A stretch of DNA of 23,634 bases from JAABTH01 sp964492615 (GTDB taxonomy: Bacteria > Bacillota > Dethiobacteria > DTU022): assembly GCA_964492615.1 (NCBI GenBank), contig CAZBKZ010000037.1, positions 1 through 23,634 of the forward strand, in the 5' to 3' direction. This document shows positions 14,382 to 21,645 of this stretch, piece by piece (the first letter of the stretch is position 1; each line of letters opens with the position of its first letter). Below the pieces are notes generated by a model. That model worked only from the letters and a program-made list of their open reading frames with translations, was not told where the DNA came from and did no database searches. The position numbers and the translations under genes are program-made.

Positions 14382-15767
14382 ATGATCGGTAAAAAAGAAC
14401 ATTTCATCATCTGGTCAATGGGCCTTTATTTTGGCTGGATCTTGTCATTCCCCTACTTTGGCTATGTTTTAAGAACCGTGTCTATTGCCATAGGCGTTGA
14501 TCCTAATGCACTTACCCTTATATTTTTGATTTTTCATGCTTTGGGTTTTCTCTGCGGTGCCTTATTTCTAAAGAATACCAGGCGATGGAAAGAACTGATG
14601 TTTTTCAGCCTTGTTATAGTCCTTTTTGTTGGTATTTTGAAGTTACTTGTTTCGCCTCAACTGTGGATGCCCCTGATGGCACTAAGCGGTTTTTTTTCGC
14701 CCTTCTATATCCTGGGGTGGAGTTGTTTGATTGCCACCTACCCATCACATCAAAAACCGAGGCTGATTCTTACCTTCGTCATTATCGCTAATCTGATCAC
14801 GATTTTGCTTATTTACCTTTCCTATGTCTTAAATCTTCAAGCATTGCTTATGGCCAAAATCATTCCCCTCATCGCTGCTTTACTCTTAATGTTCTTTTAT
14901 AGTCCGCCTGTTATAGCAGCTAGTGAGAGAAGATCTAAGTCAGAGCAGCCGCCAACTGCTCTTTATATTATATTAATGGTAGCTTTTATAACTTTGCTTA
15001 ACTTTACCCTTGGGCTCGCCTTTTCTGTTATATTTGATTCTTACACTGTAATGAGTGGGTGTGATTTTGCCCTGCGCTACTTCAAGTACATTCCCTACAT
15101 TTTGATTAATGTAGTTATCATCATATTCAGGCTAACTGTCGATAAAAGAATGGCCTATTATTCTGTATCTCTTATGGGTTTAGCATTAATATTATTGATC
15201 GTAATGGGTGACAGCGTAACCGGCTTTTATTTTACTATTAGCGCAGTGCAGATTGGTCAAGCCCTTTATTCCATCTTTATATGGGTATTACTTGGAGATT
15301 TATCAACCCGTTATGCAACCCCTTTTCGTTACTTTGGGTTCGGTCTGTTTGCCATACTACTCGGGTCATTTTTTGGTGGCGCATGCGGTGATTATCTGCT
15401 TAAATTCGGTGATTCACCTGTCCTGTCAACAGCGCTGGCTTCAATTGCAGCCCTGTTCGCTGCGCTTCTGGTGACCCCTCACCTGGTTGAAAAATCGGTA
15501 ACTAAACCATTGGTTGATGATCTGCTTCTTGCAAATGATCAGGAATACCTTGCTCTTTTTTACTCAGCAGCGGGCCTGACGCCTAGAGAGTGTGAGGTGG
15601 TAGAACTCTTAATGCAGGGATCTGATAACCAGTCCATGGCTACTGCCCTGGGGATTAGCCCTAATACTTTAAAAACCCACCTGCGTAAAATCTATCGCAA
15701 GTATGGGGTAAGCAAGAGAAGTGAACTCCTGGCGCTAATCTCAACCAAAAAAATGCCTCCATTTTAA
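14382..15767 (+). CDS. Membrane-bound LuxR-family transcriptional regulator (12-TM, MFS-like)
   Basis: A 461-residue protein. Residues 1 to about 380 are made of some twelve hydrophobic segments with an MFS-like look (for example FLIFHALGFLCGALFL, LILTFVIIANLITILLIYLSYVL, FGLFAILLGSFFGGACGD). Residues from about 393 on form a LuxR helix-turn-helix (LTPRECEVVELLMQG, MATALGISPNTLKTHLRKIYRKYGVSKRSELLALI). There is no receiver domain. Similar fusions of a membrane sensor to a LuxR HTH are common in Coriobacteriia and some Clostridia; their signals are mostly unknown. The HTH is presumably cytoplasmic. The next gene on the same strand is the riboswitch-controlled surface protein, its most likely target, by inference only. 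Confidence 0.85.
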   Translation: MIGKKEHFIIWSMGLYFGWILSFPYFGYVLRTVSIAIGVDPNALTLIFLIFHALGFLCGALFLKNTRRWKELMFFSLVIVLFVGILKLLVSPQLWMPLMALSGFFSPFYILGWSCLIATYPSHQKPRLILTFVIIANLITILLIYLSYVLNLQALLMAKIIPLIAALLLMFFYSPPVIAASERRSKSEQPPTALYIILMVAFITLLNFTLGLAFSVIFDSYTVMSGCDFALRYFKYIPYILINVVIIIFRLTVDKRMAYYSVSLMGLALILLIVMGDSVTGFYFTISAVQIGQALYSIFIWVLLGDLSTRYATPFRYFGFGLFAILLGSFFGGACGDYLLKFGDSPVLSTALASIAALFAALLVTPHLVEKSVTKPLVDDLLLANDQEYLALFYSAAGLTPRECEVVELLMQGSDNQSMATALGISPNTLKTHLRKIYRKYGVSKRSELLALISTKKMPPF

Positions 15768-15989
15768 AATAAGCTCCACGAATCTTAAACAATTCCAATT
15801 TTATTATCGAAAATTGGCTAAAATCACCCCTGGGGATGATAGACAGCCTTTTTATTCTGCCCTACTCTTAAAATAATAATTCCTTATTCTAACCAAAAAT
15901 ATCTGCCGTGCAGCTGATTGGCAGTTTTCAGTTATCAAAAACTTTAACTATCAGGGAGGCTTGCCTATTGCCTAAACATTGGTTTTAGT
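15768..15989 (+). other. Intergenic region upstream of the riboswitch
   Basis: AT-rich and gene-free. It contains a perfect 8-bp inverted repeat with a 7-base loop, CCAATTTT (15795-15802) and AAAATTGG (15810-15817), and directly after it an 18-base near-palindrome at 15823-15840 (7 of 8 pairs outside the centre). No T-run follows either, so they look more like protein-binding sites than a terminator. I find no convincing sigma-A promoter, although one is needed before 15990 for the riboswitch transcript. Confidence 0.4.
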
Positions 15990-16067
15990 GGTGCAGGAGC
16001 GCGATGAAGCCTGGTTTATAACTGGTCACTTGAACCCGGTGGAGTCAGTAGTGAAACCGGCCGCACC
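15990..16067 (+). ncRNA. Cyclic di-GMP-II riboswitch aptamer
   Basis: The sequence matches the c-di-GMP-II class as I remember it from the Clostridium acetobutylicum crystal-structure RNA: GATGAA (16003-16008), GGTTTATAACTGG (16013-16025), CACTTGA (16027-16033), GAGTCAGTAGTG (16042-16053) and AACCGGCCGCAC (16055-16066) fall in the same order with nearly equal spacing. P1 forms from GGTGC-A-GG (15990-15997) and CCGCACC (16061-16067), seven pairs with one bulged A. CACT (16027-16030) pairs with AGTG (16050-16053). This class binds the second messenger c-di-GMP and in Clostridioides difficile controls adhesin genes. It lies 46 bases before the ATG of the surface protein. Confidence 0.9.
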
Positions 16068-16104
16068 TTTTTACCTGTCAGTGATTCTGTTGGGGGAGGA
16101 GGTG
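16064..16104 (+). promoter_or_regulatory. Proposed riboswitch expression platform (SD sequestration)
   Basis: CACCTTTT (16064-16071) can pair with AGGAGGTG (16097-16104), eight pairs including two G-U. The right arm is the SD of the surface-protein gene. The first four bases of the left arm also belong to aptamer stem P1, so P1 and this helix exclude each other. Ligand binding would hold P1 together and free the SD, making a translational ON switch. No terminator hairpin is seen between aptamer and gene. Confidence 0.6.
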
Positions 16105-16113
16105 ACAACAAAA

Positions 16114-19100
16114 ATGACAACTTTTAGAAAAACTTGTTTTAAACAAACTGCTTTTATTACTACGGTCCTGATTGCTCTGTTGGTGTTACTTCCGGCAGCA
16201 GCCTTTGCTGAAAGTAATCCGGCAGATGCCACAGCTAATGATGGTGATAGCAGTTCCTCCGAAAGTGGAGATACTGTAACCAACCTGGAATGCGCCGGCT
16301 CCTCAACCTCTCCAGATTCAGTTTCATCTGAACCAATCCCTGAATCGTCTTCCGCGGATTTATCCTCCCCTGATACTGAAACAACCTCGGCCGAACAACC
16401 CTCCGAAGATTTGTCGGCTGATGATGATTCAACAGAAAGCTCTTCTTCCCCCGAAAGTAGCACTTCCCTGGATTCCGATCCAGAGCCAACCTCAACCGAG
16501 GCGCCCGCCTCAGAAAGTGATGATGACACTGCCGAGAATGCTAATCCTGTGCAATTAAATGAAGAGCAAGCTGATGATGAATCTGCTTCGGGTGCAGATG
16601 GCGACTGTTATGTGGTTGAGCTGGATGTGCTTGATATTGCCGATGTTGATTCTGAGATCAATCTGCAGTTTACCTTCTCCGAAGTTGGAGAATCCAGCAT
16701 CGGTGAAATCGATATTGAAATTCCAGATGGTTTTACATACGTTGCTGACAGTATAACTGTTGGTGCTCCTTATGCTGCATATTGGATCGGATCATATGAT
16801 AGCGGTACAGTTAACGTTAGCCGAAATAGTGGAGTCGATGCTATATTTAGTGCTAATGATCCGATCATCATACTGTTCAGCGTGATTACTCCCGCTTCCG
16901 CCAGTGACGGACATGAATTTGCCACGACAGTAAAAAATGCTGATGGTAATAACAATGATATGGATGCCAGCAGTTCGCAGCCCATGGTAAATGTGCGCGA
17001 TGGAAGTGCAGCATCACCCTTTGAAATTGGCAACGCCTATCAGCTTGATGACGTTCGCAGCTATCTGGGTGAAGATAAGCATTTTATTCAGACAGCTGAT
17101 ATCGATCTCGGCGTAGATGGATGGGCTGATGACGAAGGCTGGGAGCCTCTGGGTGATTGGACGAATAAGTTCAGCGGCAGCTTTGACGGAAATAGTTATG
17201 AAATCAGCAACCTGACTATCAATCGGTCCACTACCCATTATCAGGGTTTGTTTGGTTATGCCGAAAGCGCCGAAATCAGAAACATAGCTCTGGTCAATGC
17301 TAGCGTGCAGGGCGATAAATATACTGGCCTTCTGGCTGGCTATGCTCAAAGTATTTCTCTTGAAAACGTGCATGTAGCCGGAGAAGTAATTGGCTCCAGG
17401 GATTATACCGGCGGATTGGTCGGTTACCTCTCAGGAGGTAATGTTCACTACTGTTCTTTTAATGGTTCGGTAGCTGGCTTAGGCGGCTATACAGGTGGAC
17501 TTGTTGGTTACGCCCCCGGCAGCCCTAAAATCTACCATTCTTTCAGTATGGGCTCAGTTGAAGGCAATGATAAAGTTGGCGGGCTAATTGGCTTACTGCA
17601 GGATAATAGTGCAGTGTTATCTGATTGTTACAGCCAGGCGCTGGTTAGCGGTTCTAAAGAAGCTGGCGGGCTGGTAGGCTATTTGAGCAGCGGTAGAATT
17701 GTTCGCAGTTTCAGTAACGGCTTGGTTAGTGCACCGGATGGAGCTTCTGACATTGGAGGTTTGCTTGGGGAAAAGGTTGGTGGCTCTGTTAATTTTAGCT
17801 ATTGGGACGCTGAAACATCCGGACAGACAAGCAGCGTTGAAGGTACGGGTAAGTCTACCACCGAAATGATGCTGCAGGACACTTATGCAAACTGGAACTT
17901 CTATACCCTGTGGCAAATTAACGAGGGTAGCAGTTACCCAGTTTTTCAAGACCTCAGTGTTTATGCCGTGCAGCAGGCTGTTACTTTAGCTGACCTGGAA
18001 GGTGAGGGGACAGAAGGTAATCCCTATATCATTAACAATGCTGACCAGCTGGCGGCCATGCAGGAAGACTTGACAGCCTATTATCAGCTGGCAAATGATA
18101 TCGACCTGTCAGCAACAGTTGCCTGGAATTATGGTTTGGGTTGGGAACCGATTGGCGATTACCTTGACCGCTTCAGCGGCAGCTTTGACGGTAACGACTA
18201 TACGATCCATAACCTTACCATTAATCGGCCTGGAACATCTCGACAGGGCTTCTTTGGTGGAACAAATAGCGCGGCAATTAGCAACGTAACTCTTGTCAAC
18301 GTTAGCATACAGGCTAACTCTGATACAGGAGCCATGGTTGGCTATGCAGATAATAGTGGTTTTGAAAACGTGCATGTAACCGGGGAAGTAACAGGTTTAA
18401 GAGATCAAACCGGAGGCATAGTTGGCTGGTTTATGGATGGCAGAATAGATTACAGCTCATTTAACGGTGCGGTAATAGGCCTTGGGGGTTACACAGGTGG
18501 GCTTGTCGGCTGGGCAACAAACAATGCTAATATCTATTACTCCTATAGTCTGGGCTCAGTGGCAGGTAAAGATAAGGTCGGCGGGTTAATCGGGGGAGTA
18601 CTAGGTAATAATACAATAGTTTCCGATTGCTACAGCAGATCATCGGTTAGTGGATTACAAGAAGTAGGTGGGCTTGTCGGAGATTTCAGGTCAAAAGCTT
18701 ATCGCTGCTATAGTACCGGCCAGGTTAGCGCACCGGAAGGAGCTCCCAGCGTTGGTGGGTTACTAGGTTATAAGTCTAGTGGTTCTGCAGTTGTAGTTGA
18801 AAGCTGCTACTGGGATACCCAGACCTCTGGTCAGGCAAACGGCGCCGGCGGCACCGGTAAGATTACTGCAGAAATGCAACAGCAGGAAACTTTTATAGGT
18901 TGGGACTTTGCAGGTGACCCTGCCGTTTGGAGCATTGTTGAAGGTGCTAATTATCCAAACCTTGTGCAAACTGCCCGCTCCATCGCTCTTAATCCTGCTG
19001 TGCAGCTCCATGGCAATGCTGAAGCTACAGATAACAGCTTCCAGATCATTTCCAATGCTGTTTGGACCGCAACTTCAAACCAGAATTGGATTGAAATATC

Positions 19101-20412
19101 CGGTGATTCTGCCAGTAGAAACGATGGTGAAATTATCTACAATCTGGAAGCAAATTCTTCAACAGACCCCAGAGAGGGCACTATTACTGTAAGCGGCAGC
19201 GGTTTAGAGCGAATCTTCACGATATATCAACTTGGCGTTATGGTGGTCTCCTATACGGTAACCTATACTGCCGGAGAGGGTGGGCTGTTAAACGGGCAGG
19301 CTGAGATCGTAGAACAGGTCACTCATGGCTCTGATGGACCGGCAATAAATGCGGAGCCCGACGGAGCAAGCGGTTATGATTTTACTGGTTGGAGTGATGG
19401 ATTAGATACTGCAGTGCGCCAAGATCCTAATGTAACTGAGGATATAACCGTTACAGCTTTCTTCGCGCTGAGGCAGTATGAAATCACCGTCGCAGCTGAC
19501 CCTGAAGATGGCGGCACCATCACCGGGGGCGGAACTTATACCCATGGAGACCTGGTTACCGTGACCGCTACGGCAGCCGAAGTGGATGGTTATGACTTTA
19601 TCAACTGGACCGGAGACAACTCAACTGATACAACCATTACCTTTAACGCTGAATCAGCTCGCAACTTAGTGGCAAACTTCGCGCTAAAGCAATATGAAAT
19701 CATCATCGCAGCTGACCCAGAAGCTGGCGGCACCATCACCGGGGGCGGAACTTATACCCATGGAGACCTGGTTACCGTGACCGCTACGGCTAAAGAGGGC
19801 TACCTCTTCGGCAGCTGGACAGAAAGCGATGTGGCAGTTTCTATTGAAGATGTTTTTGCTTTCACTGCTGAAGCAGATCGAATCTTGATTGCTGGTTTTG
19901 GTGAAGAAGAAGACGATGAGCCTATCATAGATCCAGCCCCGGAACCATCAACTAATTTGACTGACGATGGGCCTTTTGAATTTCCAGGCATGATCTTTGC
20001 CCAGCCTTCAACTGCAAGAAGGGGTGGAGTGATTTATGGCGCTTCTTCGCGGATCACTCCCTGGTTTGCTCAGAGTGGCGACGCTGAAAAGCTGGCTGCC
20101 GCCCTTGAGGCTTATGAACAGCTGCGGCAGGCATTTGAAGCGAATAAGGATAGCTTAAGTGCCCGTGAATATGCCCGTCAGCAGGTTGAACTGGCTGTTG
20201 CTTTGGCCGCAATTCGCGCCCTTGAGGTTGCTCTTGCTGCTCAAGCCGGTCAGGGTTACGATCTAAACGCTGCGATCAGCGCTTACCGTAGTGCGCTTAA
20301 CCTGGTTACCGTTAACGCTAACCAGTTAACCGGTTACCAGCGTGCTTATGCGCTTCTGGTATTAAGCACCATTGCCGAGGCGATAAATGGTCTTGGCGGT
20401 CGCATCAATTAG
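16114..20412 (+). CDS. Large secreted/surface GLUG-repeat protein, adhesin-like
   Basis: A 1432-residue protein. The frame is open from 15979, but that part is the riboswitch; ATG 16114 follows a perfect AGGAGG (16097-16102) and starts a clear signal peptide (FITTVLIALLVLLPAAAFA, cleavage after residue 32). Then: Ser/Asp/Glu/Thr-rich linker 33-164; beta-rich domain 165-294, like adhesin or cohesin-type sandwiches; GLUG module 1 about 298-612 and module 2 about 630-952, each with some six GGLVG-type repeats and ending near a YWDxxTSGQ motif; BACON-like domain about 955-1042; three InlB-like repeats from about 1047, 1122 and 1194; acidic Pro linker about 1263-1290; Ala-rich helical C-terminus about 1320-1432 that I do not recognise. 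No LPXTG, SLH, choline-binding or C-terminal TM anchor is seen. Probably an adhesion or matrix protein under c-di-GMP control. Confidence 0.85.
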   Translation: MTTFRKTCFKQTAFITTVLIALLVLLPAAAFAESNPADATANDGDSSSSESGDTVTNLECAGSSTSPDSVSSEPIPESSSADLSSPDTETTSAEQPSEDLSADDDSTESSSSPESSTSLDSDPEPTSTEAPASESDDDTAENANPVQLNEEQADDESASGADGDCYVVELDVLDIADVDSEINLQFTFSEVGESSIGEIDIEIPDGFTYVADSITVGAPYAAYWIGSYDSGTVNVSRNSGVDAIFSANDPIIILFSVITPASASDGHEFATTVKNADGNNNDMDASSSQPMVNVRDGSAASPFEIGNAYQLDDVRSYLGEDKHFIQTADIDLGVDGWADDEGWEPLGDWTNKFSGSFDGNSYEISNLTINRSTTHYQGLFGYAESAEIRNIALVNASVQGDKYTGLLAGYAQSISLENVHVAGEVIGSRDYTGGLVGYLSGGNVHYCSFNGSVAGLGGYTGGLVGYAPGSPKIYHSFSMGSVEGNDKVGGLIGLLQDNSAVLSDCYSQALVSGSKEAGGLVGYLSSGRIVRSFSNGLVSAPDGASDIGGLLGEKVGGSVNFSYWDAETSGQTSSVEGTGKSTTEMMLQDTYANWNFYTLWQINEGSSYPVFQDLSVYAVQQAVTLADLEGEGTEGNPYIINNADQLAAMQEDLTAYYQLANDIDLSATVAWNYGLGWEPIGDYLDRFSGSFDGNDYTIHNLTINRPGTSRQGFFGGTNSAAISNVTLVNVSIQANSDTGAMVGYADNSGFENVHVTGEVTGLRDQTGGIVGWFMDGRIDYSSFNGAVIGLGGYTGGLVGWATNNANIYYSYSLGSVAGKDKVGGLIGGVLGNNTIVSDCYSRSSVSGLQEVGGLVGDFRSKAYRCYSTGQVSAPEGAPSVGGLLGYKSSGSAVVVESCYWDTQTSGQANGAGGTGKITAEMQQQETFIGWDFAGDPAVWSIVEGANYPNLVQTARSIALNPAVQLHGNAEATDNSFQIISNAVWTATSNQNWIEISGDSASRNDGEIIYNLEANSSTDPREGTITVSGSGLERIFTIYQLGVMVVSYTVTYTAGEGGLLNGQAEIVEQVTHGSDGPAINAEPDGASGYDFTGWSDGLDTAVRQDPNVTEDITVTAFFALRQYEITVAADPEDGGTITGGGTYTHGDLVTVTATAAEVDGYDFINWTGDNSTDTTITFNAESARNLVANFALKQYEIIIAADPEAGGTITGGGTYTHGDLVTVTATAKEGYLFGSWTESDVAVSIEDVFAFTAEADRILIAGFGEEEDDEPIIDPAPEPSTNLTDDGPFEFPGMIFAQPSTARRGGVIYGASSRITPWFAQSGDAEKLAAALEAYEQLRQAFEANKDSLSAREYARQQVELAVALAAIRALEVALAAQAGQGYDLNAAISAYRSALNLVTVNANQLTGYQRAYALLVLSTIAEAINGLGGRIN
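17020..18975 (+). repeat. Tandem duplication of a GLUG module (334-residue period)
   Basis: Two copies of a roughly 320-residue block lie in tandem. Corresponding points are 1002 bases apart: GAAAACGTGCATGTA occurs at 17362 and at 18364, and FSGSFDGN plus INR follow the same register. Each copy runs from an Asn/Leu-rich entry segment through six GLUG repeats to YWDxxTSGQ and a short exit segment. Divergence between copies is considerable, so the duplication is not recent. Confidence 0.85.
19477..19790 (+). repeat. InlB-like repeats with a 65-bp perfect direct repeat
   Basis: Repeat 2 starts at 19477 and repeat 3 at 19693, a period of 216 bases or 72 residues. Bases 19510-19574 and 19726-19790 are identical over all 65 positions, while the flanks of the same repeats differ. 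The encoded segment is GGTITGGGTYTHGDLVTVTA. The identity at third codon positions points to recent duplication or gene conversion. Confidence 0.9.
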
Positions 20413-20430
20413 TAGTTTTGATTAAAACAA

Positions 20431-20465
20431 CCCCGGTCGTAAACTGCCGGAAAGACAGACCGGGG
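20431..20465 (-). terminator. Inverted repeat, second terminator candidate
   Basis: CCCCGGTC (20431-20438) and GACCGGGG (20458-20465) form a perfect 8-bp stem with a 19-base loop. On the + strand it is followed by CAGTAAAAAA, not T. On the - strand it is followed by TTGTTTTAATC, so it could back up the stop of mntA-hepT transcription. It may also protect the 3' end of the surface-protein mRNA. Confidence 0.45.
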
Positions 20466-20480
20466 CAGTAAAAAAATAAG

Positions 20481-20517
20481 CGGGAGCACTGGCGCTTTTA
20501 TAGGCTTTGTGCTCCCG
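20481..20517. terminator. Bidirectional intrinsic terminator between convergent genes
   Basis: CGGGAGCAC (20481-20489) and GTGCTCCCG (20509-20517) form a perfect 9-bp stem with a 19-base loop. On the - strand the stem is followed by CTTATTTTTTT, a good U tract ending hepT. On the + strand it is followed by TTT and then mixed sequence, weaker, but it could also end the surface-protein transcript. It lies between two convergent units. Confidence 0.8.
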
Positions 20518-20539
20518 TTTATGGTTGAATGTTTTTGGA

Positions 20540-20965
20540 CTAAGCTTTTTGATCAATAAATTTGTTTATCTGTCGAACAAATTCAGTTAAGTCAGAGGTG
20601 TTGTGATGGACTATATAATATAGCTCCTCGGCTTCAACCATATGGTAAAGATGAACAAGACGGTTGCGGTAACCTGCCATTTCGATCAAGGTTTCTCCTA
20701 ATTCATTAGAAACGGTTTCAGTTTTAACAAGGCCTGAGGCGATGCTTTTATATTCTCCGGCAAGTTCTACCTGTCCAGATTTTGCAAGGATATGACGTCC
20801 TATATCAAATATTGCTTCAAGAGATCTTCTTAGAAAACTTTCCGCAGCCGCACTGTTAACCTTTTCTAAAAAAACTTCTTTGGGCAGCGTTTTTAAATGT
20901 TCTAATTCATTGCAGTAGTCGTTTATCATGCTTAGCCTTTGCTTTAAAAGCAGTCGGTTAATCAT
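20540..20965 (-). CDS. hepT: HepT-like HEPN RNase toxin (type VII toxin-antitoxin)
   Basis: A 141-residue, helix-rich protein with the HEPN signature R-X4-H-X-Y as RNRLVHLY (R100, H105, Y107) near residues 100-107. In the HepT/MntA family, HepT is an RNase toxin and the tyrosine of this motif is AMPylated by MntA, which blocks it. The start overlaps the mntA stop by four bases (ATGA), so the two are translated together. A strong U-tract terminator follows. Length is typical (about 130-145). Confidence 0.88.
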   Translation of the reverse strand: MINRLLLKQRLSMINDYCNELEHLKTLPKEVFLEKVNSAAAESFLRRSLEAIFDIGRHILAKSGQVELAGEYKSIASGLVKTETVSNELGETLIEMAGYRNRLVHLYHMVEAEELYYIVHHNTSDLTEFVRQINKFIDQKA

Positions 20966-21396
20966 TTGGCTAGCTCCTCCAGGCGTTCCTCGTAAAATTT
21001 TTCTAAGACTGGTCTGAAGTCAGCGGCTCTCCTGAGAATATTTTCTTCGTATTCTTCTTGAATAAGTTTGCTTTCAGCATATATGCAGATGCCGTAAACA
21101 GCTTCAGCTTGAAAGACAGAATGCTGCTCCTGGAGCAAAACCAGATCAAGTTTCAGTGGTTCAAATAAAGTGCTAATTTGGTTGTAGAGTTTGCTATAAA
21201 AAGCAGGCATCTTTTCTGCTGCAGGTAATTCATCACGCAGTACAATGCCGATATCTAAATCTTCCAGATTATCATCAGCCTTTACAGAAGCACCGTTAAG
21301 CAGTGCAAGGCCTTTTTGAGCCTGTGATCCATAAAGATAGATGAGATTGATCTTATTATTTCTTGACAATTTTTCAAGTTCTGCGTTACGGTTCAT
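20962..21396 (-). CDS. mntA: MntA-like minimal nucleotidyltransferase antitoxin
   Basis: A 144-residue MNT-fold protein. GS (23-24) in YLYGSQAQKG, the catalytic pair D46 and D48 (DLDIG) and a third carboxylate D84 (LDLVLL) fit the polymerase-beta-type nucleotidyltransferases. The stretch between GS and DxD is 21 residues rather than the usual ten or so, because of an extra segment around LLNGASVKADDN. Its expected role is to AMPylate and neutralise HepT. SD AAAGAGGT (21402-21409 on the - strand) and a good promoter lie upstream. Confidence 0.87.
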   Translation of the reverse strand: MNRNAELEKLSRNNKINLIYLYGSQAQKGLALLNGASVKADDNLEDLDIGIVLRDELPAAEKMPAFYSKLYNQISTLFEPLKLDLVLLQEQHSVFQAEAVYGICIYAESKLIQEEYEENILRRAADFRPVLEKFYEERLEELAK

Positions 21397-21446
21397 TTTA
21401 TACCTCTTTATGGCAGGTTTGCATTAGGTTTATATCATTTATGAAT

Positions 21447-21475
21447 ATTATAAGTTAAAAATTTGTAATCAACAA
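21447..21475 (-). promoter_or_regulatory. Promoter candidate for mntA-hepT
   Basis: Read on the - strand, a perfect TATAAT (21452 to 21447) is preceded, after 17 bases, by TTGTTG (21475 to 21470), which shares TTG with the -35 consensus. Transcription would start near 21440, giving a leader of about 45 bases before the mntA ATG. Confidence 0.5.
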
Positions 21476-21600
21476 ATAAATTATTAAAAGCAGTAAGTTC
21501 AACAGGTCATGCGAATTTTAATCAGTGTTATAAAAACTTCATATTGCAGTGATCGAATCTTCATCAAACAATAGTTGGTTATTTGCTCAATCTTTACTAT

Positions 21601-21629
21601 TGCTTTACATCGTTGTAAAATGTAAAGCA
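21601..21629 (+). promoter_or_regulatory. Operator-like palindrome upstream of the AbrB/PIN pair
   Basis: TGCTTTACAT (21601-21610) and ATGTAAAGCA (21620-21629) are a perfect 10-bp inverted repeat around 9 bases. A further TGTAAA half-site sits between them (21614-21619), so three TTTACA/TGTAAA half-sites occur in 23 bases. The position, 17 bases before the antitoxin ATG, suits the autorepression typical of VapB/AbrB-type antitoxins. Confidence 0.65.
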
Positions 21630-21645
21630 GAAAGGGTGATATCTT

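Larger units (their letters stand above)
21397..21645. other. Divergent intergenic region between two toxin-antitoxin operons
   Basis: A very AT-rich gap of 249 bases with no gene. It holds the promoter of mntA-hepT on the - strand and the operator-like palindrome of the AbrB/PIN operon on the + strand, listed separately. For the + strand, TACTAT at 21595-21600 could be a -10, but no good -35 is at the right distance. The middle (about 21480-21590) shows nothing I can name. Confidence 0.4.

Noticed and set aside
15795..15817. Inverted repeat as terminator of the LuxR-type gene
   Set aside because: The stem is AT-rich and no T-run follows, so it does not fit an intrinsic terminator on the + strand.
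15979..16113. N-terminal extension of the surface protein (45 extra codons from a TTG)
   Set aside because: This stretch is the riboswitch and its linker. The ATG at 16114 has a perfect SD and starts a clear signal peptide, which the extension would bury.
16071..16529. Ser/Glu-rich open frame on the - strand opposite the surface-protein linker
   Set aside because: It mirrors the Ser/Asp-rich linker on the + strand, and its composition follows from that; no start signal.
17400..18800. GLUG repeats considered as a CRISPR-like or intergenic repeat array
   Set aside because: The repeats are in frame, protein-coding and diverged at DNA level, with no constant spacer pattern.
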